Of a stretch of 64,000 nucleotides of DNA, positions 52,785 to 62,471 are shown piece after piece. The notes under the pieces are model-generated. The model searched no databases and had not been told where the DNA came from. It saw only the letters and a list, made by a program, of their open reading frames with translations. Every line of letters starts with the position of its first letter. The stretch's first letter is position 1. The stretch covers positions 1 through 64,000 of the forward strand of contig CASDSM010000031.1 of assembly GCA_949283375.1 (NCBI GenBank), written 5' to 3'. The position numbers and the translations under genes were made by a program. Source of the stretch: an uncultured Eubacteriales bacterium (GTDB taxonomy: Bacteria > Bacillota > Clostridia > Oscillospirales > Oscillospiraceae).

Positions 52785-52905
52785 AGAGCATATTTATTCA
52801 CCGTGCTAGCGCATTGCTCTGCAAAACATACAGATGAATTCACGGCTTCCGGGATGAAGATTCATTTTCGGGGGCTTTTTGTCTTTTACGGGAGGGAAAA
52901 GCAGT

Positions 52906-54150
52906 ATGGAAGATTCCGCAAAAAAAATCACGACGGACGCGCGGCGCATCCTGGAGCAGATCCGCGCCGACCGCCGCCGCCTCCACCAGATCCCGGAGAT
53001 CGGGACCGATCTGCCGCAGACGAGCGAGTACATCAAGCTTCGCCTCAACGAGATGGGGATCCCCTGGCGCAGCTGCGGCGGCCCGCTCCCGGCGAAGATG
53101 ACGGCGGACTATGTGGAGGCCGGCTTTCCCCGGATGGAGAAGGAGACCGGCATTATCGCCATGATCGGGCAGGGGAATCCCTGCATCCTCCTCCGGGCGG
53201 ACATGGACGCCCTGCCGGTCCAGGAGAAAAACGACCTGGACTACCGGGCCTCCGGCCCCTACGGCCACATGTGCGGGCACGACAGCCACACCGCCATGCT
53301 CCTCGGGGCGGCCAGGATCCTCAAGGGGATGGAGCGGGAGCTCAGGGGCTCGGTCAAGCTGATGTTCCAGCCCGGAGAGGAGACAGGGGCCGGGGCACGG
53401 CTGATGGTGGAGGACGGCGCGCTGGAAAATCCCCGGGTGGACGCCGCCTTCTCCATGCATGTCCAGCCCACCGACGAGACCGGGCGGGTGGGCTACGCCG
53501 TAGGCATCAACTCCGCCTCTCTGGACACCTTTATCCTCAAGGTCCACGGCAAGGGGGGCCACAGCTCTCAGCCGCAGCTCTGTGTGGACCCGCTGATGGT
53601 GGTCAATCAGGTCTATCAGGCCCTCAATCTGCTCGTCACCCGAGAGGCGGACCCCGCCGCCATGGTCACGCTCACCTGCGGCGTGGCGAAGGGGGGCACG
53701 GCGGTGAACATCATCCCCAGCGAGGCGGAGCTGCACATCGGCCTGCGCACCCTGGATGTGGCCTCCGCCAAGCACCTGGCGCGGCGCATCCCGGAGGTGA
53801 TCGAGCACTATGTGAAGGCGTGGCGCGCGGAGTACGACCTGACGGTGTTTCACACCCCGTCCACCCTCTCGGATGTGTCCCTCTGCCGGGAGGTGGTGCC
53901 CTACATCCGCGAGGTGGTGGGGGAGTACCGCATCCACGAGATCCCGGCCATCACGGGGACGGAGGACTTCGGCTATGTGACGGAGAAGGTCCCCGGAATG
54001 TTCGTCTTCATCGGCGCGGGCCGCCCGGGCAATCCCCCATTGCACAGCCCGAAGATGGTGCTCGACGAGGACGTGCTCCCGGTGGGCGCGGCGGTCTACG
54101 CCAACGTCGCCGCGGCCTGGCTGGAGGCGCACGGGGAGGACGCGCCCTGA
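52906..54150 (+). CDS. M20-family amidohydrolase (N-acyl amino acid / hippurate hydrolase type)
   Basis: The 414-residue enzyme has the M20D pattern: RRRLHQIPEIG, RADMDALPVQE, GHMCGHDSHTAMLLGAARIL (metal Cys/His), FQPGEETGAGARLMVEDG and a late IPAITGTEDFGY. These hydrolases release free amino acids from N-acyl amino acids, IAA conjugates or dipeptides. It precedes a YfcC-type transporter by 54 bases, suggesting uptake and hydrolysis of such substrates. ATG 52906 has GGGAGGG upstream. Confidence 0.9.
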   Translation: MEDSAKKITTDARRILEQIRADRRRLHQIPEIGTDLPQTSEYIKLRLNEMGIPWRSCGGPLPAKMTADYVEAGFPRMEKETGIIAMIGQGNPCILLRADMDALPVQEKNDLDYRASGPYGHMCGHDSHTAMLLGAARILKGMERELRGSVKLMFQPGEETGAGARLMVEDGALENPRVDAAFSMHVQPTDETGRVGYAVGINSASLDTFILKVHGKGGHSSQPQLCVDPLMVVNQVYQALNLLVTREADPAAMVTLTCGVAKGGTAVNIIPSEAELHIGLRTLDVASAKHLARRIPEVIEHYVKAWRAEYDLTVFHTPSTLSDVSLCREVVPYIREVVGEYRIHEIPAITGTEDFGYVTEKVPGMFVFIGAGRPGNPPLHSPKMVLDEDVLPVGAAVYANVAAAWLEAHGEDAP

Positions 54151-54204
54151 CGGCGCAGGAGAGAGAAGGGGCCGCGGCAGGCGGCCCGGAGGGAGGAGCG
54201 TATC

Positions 54205-55608
54205 ATGTCAAAGAATGTCAAGCAGAGCCGGGGCTTCCGGATGCCCCATGTCTTTATCATCCTGCTGCTCATCATGCTGCTGGTGGCGGCGCTGTCCTAT
54301 CTCGTCCCCAGCGGGTCCTATGACCGGGTGGTGGACGAGTCCACCGGCATCTCGGTGGTGGACCCGGACACCTTCCGCTATGTGGAAAATGAAAATCCCG
54401 TCACCTTCCTGGACTACTTCGAGGCGGTCTACTCCGGCTTTGTGAACGGCGCGTCCATCATGGGGACGCTGTTCATCAGCTCGGGCATGATCTATCTCCT
54501 TGAGGTGAGTGGGGCCTTCGGGGCGGGCATCCACCTGATTTTGAACCGGACGAAGGGGAGGGAGTTCTCCGTCGTCTGCATCTTCTATACCATCTTCGTC
54601 ATCTTCGGCGTGCTGGGCTACGGCGAGGCGGCCTATCCCTTCTACCCGCTGGCGGTGACGGTGGGCTTCGCCCTGGGCTATGACCGGATGGTGGGGACCG
54701 CCCTCGCCATCGTGGGCAGCACGGTCGGCTTCACCGCCGGGCTGATGAACACCTTCACCACCGGCGTGGCCCAGCAGATCGTGGGTCTCCCCCTCTTCTC
54801 CGGCATCGGCTACCGCGCGGTGGGCCTCGCGGTGTTCTATGTGATCGGCCTCGTCGGACTTTACACCTACTGCAGGAAGATCAAGCGCGATCCCCGGCAG
54901 AGCCTGATGGCGGAGGAGTACCTGAACCAGAAGCAGCAGGCCGGGACAGAGCAGATGGAGGAGATGACCCCGCGCCGGGCGCTCGGCCTGCTCCTCTTCC
55001 TCTGCACCATCATCGCGCAGGGCTATGGCTGCCTCCGCCTCGGCTGGGGGCTGGCGCAGATCGCGGCAATCTACCTCATCATGGGTATGCTGCTGGCCGT
55101 CGTCTTCCGCATCCCACCCAGCGAGGCCTGCCAGCTCTTCTGCAAGGGGGCCACGCGGGTGTTCGCCGCCGCCTTCGCCGTGGGCATGGCCCAGGCCGTG
55201 GTGGTGCTCATGAATCAGGCCTGCATTATGGACACCATCGTGCACGCCATGGCGGTCCTTCTGGAGAACAAGAGCGCCATTCTCGCCCTGCTCATCATCT
55301 TCGTCTTCGTCACCCTCTTTAACTTCCTGGTGGTCTCCGGCAGCGGCAAGGCGGTCATCATCATGCCCATCCTCCAGCCGCTGGGGAGCCTGCTGCACAT
55401 CAACCAGCAGGTGCTGGTGCTGGCCTACCAGTACGGGGACGGGATCACCAACAGCTTCTGGCCGGGCAGCTCCCTCGTCCAGCTCGCCATGTGCGGGGTG
55501 GACTACGGCTCCTGGATCAAATTCTGCTGGAAGATCTATCTCTCCTTTATTGTGAGCGCCTTTCTCCTGGTCGCCGTCGCCTACACCATCGGGTACGGCC
55601 CGTTCTGA
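54205..55608 (+). CDS. YfcC-family carboxylate/amino-acid transporter
   Basis: The 467-residue protein has about 12 membrane helices and the YfcC/DcuC-like features PSGSYDR, GYGEAAYPFYPL, STVGFTAGLMNTFTTGVAQQIVGLPLFSGIGYR and VVSGSGKAVIIMPILQPLG. Relatives move basic amino acids or C4-dicarboxylates. Together with the hydrolases and the LOR/SDH protein it suggests import of arginine/ornithine-type or N-acylated amino acids. AGGAGCG precedes the ATG. Confidence 0.85.
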   Translation: MSKNVKQSRGFRMPHVFIILLLIMLLVAALSYLVPSGSYDRVVDESTGISVVDPDTFRYVENENPVTFLDYFEAVYSGFVNGASIMGTLFISSGMIYLLEVSGAFGAGIHLILNRTKGREFSVVCIFYTIFVIFGVLGYGEAAYPFYPLAVTVGFALGYDRMVGTALAIVGSTVGFTAGLMNTFTTGVAQQIVGLPLFSGIGYRAVGLAVFYVIGLVGLYTYCRKIKRDPRQSLMAEEYLNQKQQAGTEQMEEMTPRRALGLLLFLCTIIAQGYGCLRLGWGLAQIAAIYLIMGMLLAVVFRIPPSEACQLFCKGATRVFAAAFAVGMAQAVVVLMNQACIMDTIVHAMAVLLENKSAILALLIIFVFVTLFNFLVVSGSGKAVIIMPILQPLGSLLHINQQVLVLAYQYGDGITNSFWPGSSLVQLAMCGVDYGSWIKFCWKIYLSFIVSAFLLVAVAYTIGYGPF

Positions 55609-55733
55609 GCCGGACGCCGGGCAGAGAGGAGCATCCCACAGCCGCGTCCCGTCCCCTCGCCCAGAGGGCCGGGGCGCGGCCGCTTTGCGCCCCGCCCGCC
55701 GCCCGGAGCGCCTCCGGCGACGGAAAAAAGCTC

Positions 55734-55762
55734 TTGACGGCGGTGCGGAATGCGGGTAAACT
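55734..55762 (+). promoter_or_regulatory. Promoter of the LytTR/GHKL two-component genes
   Basis: TTGACG (55734-55739) and TAAACT (55757-55762) are 17 bases apart, about 80 bases before the regulator start. Confidence 0.6.
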
Positions 55763-55843
55763 TTTCTAAAAAGGGGACGGAAAAGGCCCGCGTTCTGGTG
55801 AATCTGCCGGGAAAAGCGGGAACAGGGAAGGGGAGAAGAGAGG

Positions 55844-56554
55844 ATGCTTCGAGTCGCCCTGGTGGAGGACGATCCGGTCTATGTCCGGCAGCTCCAGGAC
55901 TATCTGGACAGATACGGGAGGTCGATTGGGGAGAAGATCGTTGTCACCTGCTTTTCCGATGGGGACGAGATCGCCATCGGCTATAAGGCGGAGTACGACA
56001 TCATCCTCATGGACATCGAGATGGGCTTTATGGACGGCATGACCGCCGCCGAGGAGATCCGCAAGCTGGACACCGAGGTGGTCATCATCTTCATCACCAA
56101 CATGCCCCAGTACGCCATCCGCGGCTACGCGGTGGACGCCCTGGACTATGTGCTCAAGCCGGTCTCCTATTACGCCTTCACCCAGCGCATCGAGCGGGCG
56201 CTCGGGCGTATGCGGCGGCGGAGCGCGCGTTATCTCTATGTCACCGGGAAGGAGGGCACCCAGAAGCTGGAGTTCTCCCGCATCTGCTTCGTGGAGGTGG
56301 ACGGGCGCCGGCTGATCTACCACACGCTGGACGGGGAGATCACCGCCGCCGGCACCATGAAGGAGGCGGAGAGCAGCCTGGACAGCAAGATGTTCTTCCG
56401 CTGCAACAAGGGCTATCTGGTCAATCTGGAGCAGGTGGACCGCATCCGCGAGGACAGCGCCGTCGTCGGCGGTCAGGAGGTGCAGATCAGCCGCTCGAAG
56501 AAGAAGGCCTTTCTGGACGCCCTGAACAACTATATCAACGAGGTGGGCAAATGA
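55844..56554 (+). CDS. LytTR-type response regulator
   Basis: The 236-residue protein has a receiver domain (VEDD at 7-10, phospho-acceptor Asp57 in ILMDIEM, LKP) and a LytTR DNA-binding domain (about 130-236, FVEVDGRRLIYHT ... FFRCNKGYLVNLEQVDRI). LytTR regulators bind pairs of short direct repeats. It overlaps the kinase gene by 4 bases. Its closeness to the M20/YfcC and amidohydrolase operons suggests these are targets. Confidence 0.92.
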   Translation: MLRVALVEDDPVYVRQLQDYLDRYGRSIGEKIVVTCFSDGDEIAIGYKAEYDIILMDIEMGFMDGMTAAEEIRKLDTEVVIIFITNMPQYAIRGYAVDALDYVLKPVSYYAFTQRIERALGRMRRRSARYLYVTGKEGTQKLEFSRICFVEVDGRRLIYHTLDGEITAAGTMKEAESSLDSKMFFRCNKGYLVNLEQVDRIREDSAVVGGQEVQISRSKKKAFLDALNNYINEVGK

Positions 56555-57882
56555 GCCCGGAACTCCAGAATATCCCGCCTATCTGGACGGTGACCGCCCA
56601 CTGGATGGCCTATCTGCTCTACCTCCTGCTCCTCCCCCGGCGGGAAAAGGGGTGGAAGTTCTGGCTCACGCTGCTGCTCCTCTTTGCCGCGCAGGCGGTC
56701 TTCCTCCAGCACACCGGATACTATGACGGGCTGCTCTTCAACCTGGCGATGGGCACGCTCGCCCTCTCCACCTTCCTGCCCTTCGCCCTGTTGAGCCGCA
56801 CCTGGTGGACCAACCGGGTGTATTACTGCGCCCGGGCCTTTATTCTGGGCGGCTTCACCGCCTCTCTGGCCTGGCAGCTGGAGGTCTTCCTCGCCCCGAG
56901 TCTCCCCGCGCTGAACCATCCCGTGGGGCAGAGCCTGTTTATGCTCTCCCTCTACTGCCTGACGATGGGGGGCATGCTTCTGCTCGAGCGGGGCCACCGG
57001 GAGGAGATCGCGGAGATGCCGGTCTCCACCCTCTCCAGCGCCGCCGTCACCCTGATCGCCTTTATCATCTATGTGCTCAGCAGCCTGAGCTTCACCTCGC
57101 TGGAGACGCCCTTTGGCGGCTCCACCTATGCCGAGGCGTTCAATATCCGCACGATGGTCTATCTGGGAGGGGTGGCCATTCTCTACGCCTATCACCTCCA
57201 GCTCTGCGACTCACACGCGCGCACCGAGGTGGACGCCCTGCAAAGCATGCTGGAGATGCAGTATGCCAACTACCGCCTCAGCCAGGAGTCCATCGACCTG
57301 GTGAACCGGAAGTACCATGACCTCAAGCACCAGATCGCCGTCCTCCGGGCGGGCATCGGCGCGGAGCAGAAGCTGGAGTATCTCGACCGGATGGAGCGGG
57401 AGATCAGTGCCTACGAGGCCCAGAACAAGACGGGCAACAAGGTGCTCGACACCATCCTCACCAGCAAGAGCCTCCTCTGTCAGGACCAGGACATCCGCCT
57501 CACCTGCGTCGCCGACGGCGCGGCGCTCGACTTCATGGACGTGATGGACCTCAGCACCCTCTTCGGAAACGCCCTGGACAACGCGATGGAGAGCGTGGCC
57601 AAGCTGCCCGACCCGGAGGAGCGGTTGATCCACCTCTCCGTCGCCCGGCAGAAGGGCTTCCTGCGCATCCGGGTGGAGAACCGGTGCAGCACCGCTCTGG
57701 TCACCGGCAAGAGCCTGCCCCGGACCACCAAGGCGGATTCCCGCTTCCACGGCTACGGCCTCAAGAGCATCCGCCACACGGCGGAGAAGTACGGCGGCTC
57801 CGCCACCGTCCGCGCGGAGAACGGATGGTTCGAGCTGCGTGTGCTCATCCCGCTGGACGAGGAGAAAACAGAAGATAAATGA
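56551..57882 (+). CDS. GHKL-domain sensor histidine kinase (AgrC/YpdA-like)
   Basis: The 443-residue kinase has about six N-terminal membrane helices (about 10-215) and no long outer domain. It has a coiled region with the phospho-acceptor in KYHDLKHQIAVLR, and a GHKL ATPase domain (LFGNALDNAMESV N-box; RFHGYGLKSI). Such membrane-embedded sensors detect small ligands or peptides at the membrane and phosphorylate LytTR partners. The upstream regulator is the clear partner. Confidence 0.92.
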   Translation: MSPELQNIPPIWTVTAHWMAYLLYLLLLPRREKGWKFWLTLLLLFAAQAVFLQHTGYYDGLLFNLAMGTLALSTFLPFALLSRTWWTNRVYYCARAFILGGFTASLAWQLEVFLAPSLPALNHPVGQSLFMLSLYCLTMGGMLLLERGHREEIAEMPVSTLSSAAVTLIAFIIYVLSSLSFTSLETPFGGSTYAEAFNIRTMVYLGGVAILYAYHLQLCDSHARTEVDALQSMLEMQYANYRLSQESIDLVNRKYHDLKHQIAVLRAGIGAEQKLEYLDRMEREISAYEAQNKTGNKVLDTILTSKSLLCQDQDIRLTCVADGAALDFMDVMDLSTLFGNALDNAMESVAKLPDPEERLIHLSVARQKGFLRIRVENRCSTALVTGKSLPRTTKADSRFHGYGLKSIRHTAEKYGGSATVRAENGWFELRVLIPLDEEKTEDK

Positions 57883-57910
57883 CTGACCGGAACGCGATGC
57901 GCGCCGGCGA

Positions 57911-57959
57911 GAAGGCCCCTGGAACTGGCGATTTGCCAGAGTTCCGGGGGCTTTCTTTA
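57911..57959 (+). terminator. Terminator after the sensor kinase
   Basis: A 16-bp stem with minor mismatches (57911-57926 with 57940-57955) is followed by TTTAT. The remaining 57960-58171 is AT-richer and ends with the GH78 ribosome binding site; a TAAGAT at 58044 may be its -10 element. Confidence 0.8.
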
Positions 57960-58171
57960 TGCAATCTGCACATGGGGACCCCCGGATTATGCGCCCAAAA
58001 CGACGGATTGCGCGGTTTTTGGTAAAAATGGGAAAAAGGATGCTAAGATATGTTTTAGAAAAAGCGTTCATGAAACGGAGGGGGATGGAAGGCGCGGGCC
58101 GGCCCTGCGCCCAACGCCGATCCGGTCCGGCCGCCCCGTCCGGCGGCATCGTGAGAGAAAAGGAGGAACCC

Positions 58172-60730
58172 ATGCTGAAAATCACCCGTTTTACCGTAGA
58201 AAACCTCACCTCCGGCTGCGTCACCGACCTGGCGCACCCCCGCTTCTCCTTCGCCCTGGAGAGCGATGGGAAGAATGTGACTCTGGAAAAGGCGGTCATC
58301 CAGGTGGGGGAGTGGAGCACGGAGACCCGGGAGCAGATCGCCGTCGCCTATGACGGCCCCGTTCTCCAGCCCTTCACCGGCTATACCGCCACCGTCACCG
58401 CCACCGACAGCCGGGGGGAGACCGCCGAGGCCAGCCTCACCTTTGAGACCGGGCGGATGGAGCTCCCCTGGGCCGGGGAGTGGATCTCTGACCCCGCCTT
58501 CCGGTTCACGGAAAAGAAGGTCTCGCCCGTCCCCATGGTCTTCCGCAGGGAGGTCCGGACGGCCAGGCCCATCGCCCGGGCGCGCATCTACGCCACCGCC
58601 ATGGGCATCTATGAGCTGACCCTCAACGGGGAGAAGGTGGGCAGCCAGTACTTCGCCCCCGGCTTCACCTCCTACGCCTCCCACCTGCAATATCAGACCT
58701 ATGACGTCACCGGCATGCTCACCGGAGAGGACACCCTCTGCGCGGTGGTGGCCGGCGGCTGGGCGGTGGGCGCCTTCGTCTTCACCCGGAAGAACCGGGT
58801 GACCGCCGACCGGCAGGCCCTCCTGCTCGAGCTGCGCATCACCTACGCCGACGGCAGCGAGGAGGTCATCGGCACCGACGGGAGCTGGCAGGTCACCGAG
58901 GAGAGCGGCTACCGGATGGCCGACCTCTACGATGGCGAGACCTATGACGCCACGGTGGACCCCGGCCAGATCTCCTGGCGGAAGGCCGGGCCGGAGAAGC
59001 TCCGCGTCTCGCCCAAAATCACGGCGGACTACGGGGCCCCCGTCCGGGCGCAGGAGGAGCTGCGGCCCATCTCCTGTGAGCGCCTGCCCTCCGGCGAGCG
59101 GATCTACGACTTTGGCCAGAACTTCGCCGGCGTGGTCCGGCTCAAGCTGAACGGGAAGCGGGGGCAGAAGGTGACCGTCCGCCACGCCGAGATCTTGAAC
59201 CCGGACGGCACGCTCAACACCGCCTTCCTCCGCACCGCCAAGGCGACGGCGACCTACATCTGCCGCGACGGCGCGCAGGAGTACTCCCCCCGGCTGACCT
59301 ACATGGGCTTTCGCTATATCAGCGTGGAGGGAATCGAGGAGGAACAGGTGGAGGTCTCCGCCCTCGCCCTCTACTCCGACCTGGAGCAGACCGGCGCTTT
59401 TTCCTGTTCCAACCAGATGCTCAACCAGCTTCAGAGCAACATCGTCTGGGGGGCCAAGTCCAACTTTGTGGACATCCCCACCGACTGCCCTCAGCGGGAC
59501 GAGCGGATGGGCTGGACGGGGGATATCGCCGTGTTCGCCCCCACCGCCTGCTACAACTTTGACATGAGCCGCTTCCTGGAAAAGTGGCTGCTCGACGTCA
59601 AGGCGGAGCAGCTCCCCACCGGCGGCATCCCCAACACGGTGCCGGTGCAGGGCTACGGATTCCCCGCCACCATGCCCTCCATGGCGATCGACTGGTGGGG
59701 GGATGCCTGCGTGCTCGTCCCCTGGGCGGAGTATCAGGCCCGGGGAGACGTGGAGATCCTCCGCAAGCTCTACCCCACCATGAAGCGCTATATCAAGGCC
59801 TGCAAGTGGTGGGCCGGCCTCTTTGGCACGGGGAAGAAGAAGTACATCTGGCATACCCCCTCCGTCCTCCACTTCGGCGACTGGGTGGCCCCGGATGTGC
59901 CCAAGATGTCCCAGTGGCAGGCCCGGAGCAAGTGGACCGCCACCGCCAGCCTGTGCAACACGAGCGCCGTCGCCGCCCAGGTGGCGGAGATCCTGGGGGA
60001 GGCGGAGGATGCCGCCTACTACCGCGACCTGAGCGCGAAGGTGGCGGACGCCTACTGCTCCGTCTTCACCGACGGGAGGGGCAAGCTGCTCGAGGAGTTC
60101 CAGACCGCCTACGTCCTGCCGCTGCACCTGAAGATGTTCCCCACGGAGGAGGTCCAGCGCGCCGCGGCGGAGAATCTCGCCCGGCTGGCGGCGAAGGGGG
60201 ACTACTGCATCGGCACCGGCTTCCCCGGCACCCCCTACATCCTCTTTGCCCTCACGGACAACGGCCAGAAGGAGACCGCCTACCGGATGCTGATGAACAC
60301 GAAGTGCCCCTCCTGGCTCTACGAGGTGAAGGTGGGGGCCACCACCATCTGGGAGCGCTGGGACGGCCTGGACGAGAACGGGGTCTGCCCCATCGGGGAC
60401 GACGGCACCGACATGATGATCTCCTACAACCACTACGCCAGCGGGGCGGTGGGCGACTTCCTCTACCGCCGCATCGCGGGCATCGAGCCGGCGGCGCCGG
60501 GCTACAGGACCTTCCGCATCCGCCCCGTCCCCGGCGGCGGGCTGACCTGGGCCAGGGGGAGCGTCAACACCCCCTACGGCGAGATCCGCTCGGAGTGGAA
60601 GATGCAGGACGGCCGCTTTGCCATCCGCATCCAGGTGCCGGTGAACACCCGCTGCGAGCTCACCCTCCCGGACGGCAGCACACAGACCTATGGCAGCGGC
60701 AGCTATGACTGCGTCTGCCGCATCTCCTGA
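58172..60730 (+). CDS. GH78 alpha-L-rhamnosidase
   Basis: The 852-residue enzyme has N-terminal beta-sandwich domains (about 1-330, including RARIYATAMGIYELTLNGEKVG and the FGQNFAGVV segment) and the six-hairpin catalytic barrel with DCPQRDERMGWTGD (Asp443-Glu444), WWGDAC, and a late VKVGATTIWERWDG. It releases terminal L-rhamnose from glycosides or polysaccharides. No signal peptide is visible, so it acts in the cytoplasm on imported glycosides. ATG 58172 follows AAGGAGG. It is 24 bases from a GPH symporter gene. Confidence 0.92.
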   Translation: MLKITRFTVENLTSGCVTDLAHPRFSFALESDGKNVTLEKAVIQVGEWSTETREQIAVAYDGPVLQPFTGYTATVTATDSRGETAEASLTFETGRMELPWAGEWISDPAFRFTEKKVSPVPMVFRREVRTARPIARARIYATAMGIYELTLNGEKVGSQYFAPGFTSYASHLQYQTYDVTGMLTGEDTLCAVVAGGWAVGAFVFTRKNRVTADRQALLLELRITYADGSEEVIGTDGSWQVTEESGYRMADLYDGETYDATVDPGQISWRKAGPEKLRVSPKITADYGAPVRAQEELRPISCERLPSGERIYDFGQNFAGVVRLKLNGKRGQKVTVRHAEILNPDGTLNTAFLRTAKATATYICRDGAQEYSPRLTYMGFRYISVEGIEEEQVEVSALALYSDLEQTGAFSCSNQMLNQLQSNIVWGAKSNFVDIPTDCPQRDERMGWTGDIAVFAPTACYNFDMSRFLEKWLLDVKAEQLPTGGIPNTVPVQGYGFPATMPSMAIDWWGDACVLVPWAEYQARGDVEILRKLYPTMKRYIKACKWWAGLFGTGKKKYIWHTPSVLHFGDWVAPDVPKMSQWQARSKWTATASLCNTSAVAAQVAEILGEAEDAAYYRDLSAKVADAYCSVFTDGRGKLLEEFQTAYVLPLHLKMFPTEEVQRAAAENLARLAAKGDYCIGTGFPGTPYILFALTDNGQKETAYRMLMNTKCPSWLYEVKVGATTIWERWDGLDENGVCPIGDDGTDMMISYNHYASGAVGDFLYRRIAGIEPAAPGYRTFRIRPVPGGGLTWARGSVNTPYGEIRSEWKMQDGRFAIRIQVPVNTRCELTLPDGSTQTYGSGSYDCVCRIS

Positions 60731-60754
60731 CAAAAGAAAGAGAGGCTCACGACC

Positions 60755-62221
60755 ATGCAAAGCAAATCCAACTTCTGGAGCACACCGCTGACCAGCTCCC
60801 GCATCAAGAGCGCGGATGTGAAGCTGCCGGAGATGCTGCTCGGCTACTTCATCGGCCCCTTCGGCGCGCTGCTCTCCTCCGGCATCTTCACCAGCATCCT
60901 GCAAAACTACTTCACCGACGTCCTCAAGCTGGACCTCACCTTCCTGACCACCCTCCAGCTCTTCTCCACCATCCTGATCGTGGCGGCCAACCTGGTGGTC
61001 GGACAGCTCATCGAGCGGACGCGCGCCCTGGCGGGCAAGGCCCGGCCCTGGATTTTGCTCTCCGCGCTGACCCTCTCCGTCTCCAGCGTGCTGATGTTCA
61101 TCGTCCCCTTTGAGGGCGTGGCCAAGATGGTGTGGATCGCCGTGGCCTATAACCTCTACTACGCGGTGGCCTATCCCATCTACAACACCGCCAACTCCAC
61201 CCTCATCCCTGTCTCCACCCGCAACAGCCAGCAGCGCGGCGCGCTGGCCTCCTTCACCAATGTGGCGGGCCTCGCGGACATGGGCGTCGGCTCCATGATC
61301 TTCCCCATGCTGGTCTCTTTCGCCCTGAAGGAGAACCAGGGCACCTGGTTCCTCGCCATGCTGGCGGTGGCCGTCTTCACCGCCCTCACCGTCTACCTCC
61401 AGTTCATGTTCACCCGTGAGAGAGTCACCGAGGAGACGCTGAACGCCTCCGCCGCCGGGGCGGAGAGCAAGCCCTCCGTCTCCCTCGGCGCGCAGCTCAA
61501 GGCGGTGACCGGCGAGCGCTGGTGGTGGATCGTCATCCTCTTCTACCTGATCTTCCAGTGCTCCGGCGCGATCAAGAACGGGTCCATGTCCTTCTTCTGC
61601 AAGTGGGTGCTGGACAACACCTTCTTCGGCTCCGCCGACGCCTGGGGCGCCTCCCAGTCCCTGCTCAGCCTGCTCGGCGCCATCCCGATGGCGGTGGCCG
61701 CCGCCTTTGTGGTGCCCCTCTCCAACAAGTTCGGCAAGCGCCCGGTGGTTTTCGCCGGTATGATCGTCGGCGTGGCCGGCGGCGTGATCGCCGGTCTCGG
61801 CAATGGGCAGATCATCCCCGTCGCCGTGGGCGTGGCCCTCAAGTGCTTCGGCTCCGCCCCCGCCTGCTATGTGATCCTCGCCATGCTGGCCGATGTCATT
61901 GACCATATCGAGTACACCAGCGGCATCCGCACCGACGGGCTGACGATGTCCATCTACAGCTCCATCATGGTGGCCGCCACCCCCATCTGCAACGCCATCT
62001 TCAGCGCCATCCTGAACGCCAGCGGCTATGACCAGGCCGCCGACGTGGCCCTGGGCACCGCCGCCCAGACCGCCGGGGTGCAGGCCGCCATCACCACCAG
62101 CTATATCTGGGTGGAGACCGCAGCCTACGCCGTCTGCGCCGTGCTTATCTTCCTCTTCACGGTGGAGAAAAACCTGCCCCAGGAGCAGGCGGAGATCGCC
62201 GCGCGCAAGGGCGGCAAGTGA
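60755..62221 (+). CDS. GPH-family glycoside/cation symporter
   Basis: The 488-residue protein has about 12 membrane helices and the melibiose-permease-like features RTRALAGKARPWILLSA, YNTANSTLIPVSTRNSQQRGALAS and DVIDHIEYTSGIRTDGLTMSIYSS. GPH symporters import di- and trisaccharides or glycosides with Na+ or H+. Position between GH78 and GH3 suggests it imports rhamnosyl/glucosyl glycosides for the adjacent enzymes. Confidence 0.92.
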   Translation: MQSKSNFWSTPLTSSRIKSADVKLPEMLLGYFIGPFGALLSSGIFTSILQNYFTDVLKLDLTFLTTLQLFSTILIVAANLVVGQLIERTRALAGKARPWILLSALTLSVSSVLMFIVPFEGVAKMVWIAVAYNLYYAVAYPIYNTANSTLIPVSTRNSQQRGALASFTNVAGLADMGVGSMIFPMLVSFALKENQGTWFLAMLAVAVFTALTVYLQFMFTRERVTEETLNASAAGAESKPSVSLGAQLKAVTGERWWWIVILFYLIFQCSGAIKNGSMSFFCKWVLDNTFFGSADAWGASQSLLSLLGAIPMAVAAAFVVPLSNKFGKRPVVFAGMIVGVAGGVIAGLGNGQIIPVAVGVALKCFGSAPACYVILAMLADVIDHIEYTSGIRTDGLTMSIYSSIMVAATPICNAIFSAILNASGYDQAADVALGTAAQTAGVQAAITTSYIWVETAAYAVCAVLIFLFTVEKNLPQEQAEIAARKGGK

Positions 62222-62347
62222 TCCCATGAAGCATCGCCGGGCCCGGCCTGACAGGGAGGAACGGGCGGACCCGGCGTGTGGATAACAGGGGAATCGCTGA
62301 CCCCGTCGTCTTCGGCTCAGCGGCGGATCTTTTGCCCCATCCGTGCC

Positions 62348-62393
62348 GTTGGAAAACCGGGGAATACACAAAGTATTCCCTCGTTTTCCCAAC
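62348..62393. other. Two-part hairpin between the symporter and GH3 genes
   Basis: GTTGGAAAAC (62348-62357) pairs with GTTTTCCCAAC (62383-62393) with one bulge, enclosing GGGAATAC (62360-62367) and GTATTCCC (62373-62380). It has no T tail. It may be a processing or regulatory stem. The rest of 62222-62471 holds only the GH3 ribosome binding site. Confidence 0.55.
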
Positions 62394-62471
62394 GTTCGCC
62401 TGGAACAAAATCTCTCGCCGTCAGCTCTCGCCGATGGGATCAGCGCTTCCCAAAAGATTAGGAGGTAACAC

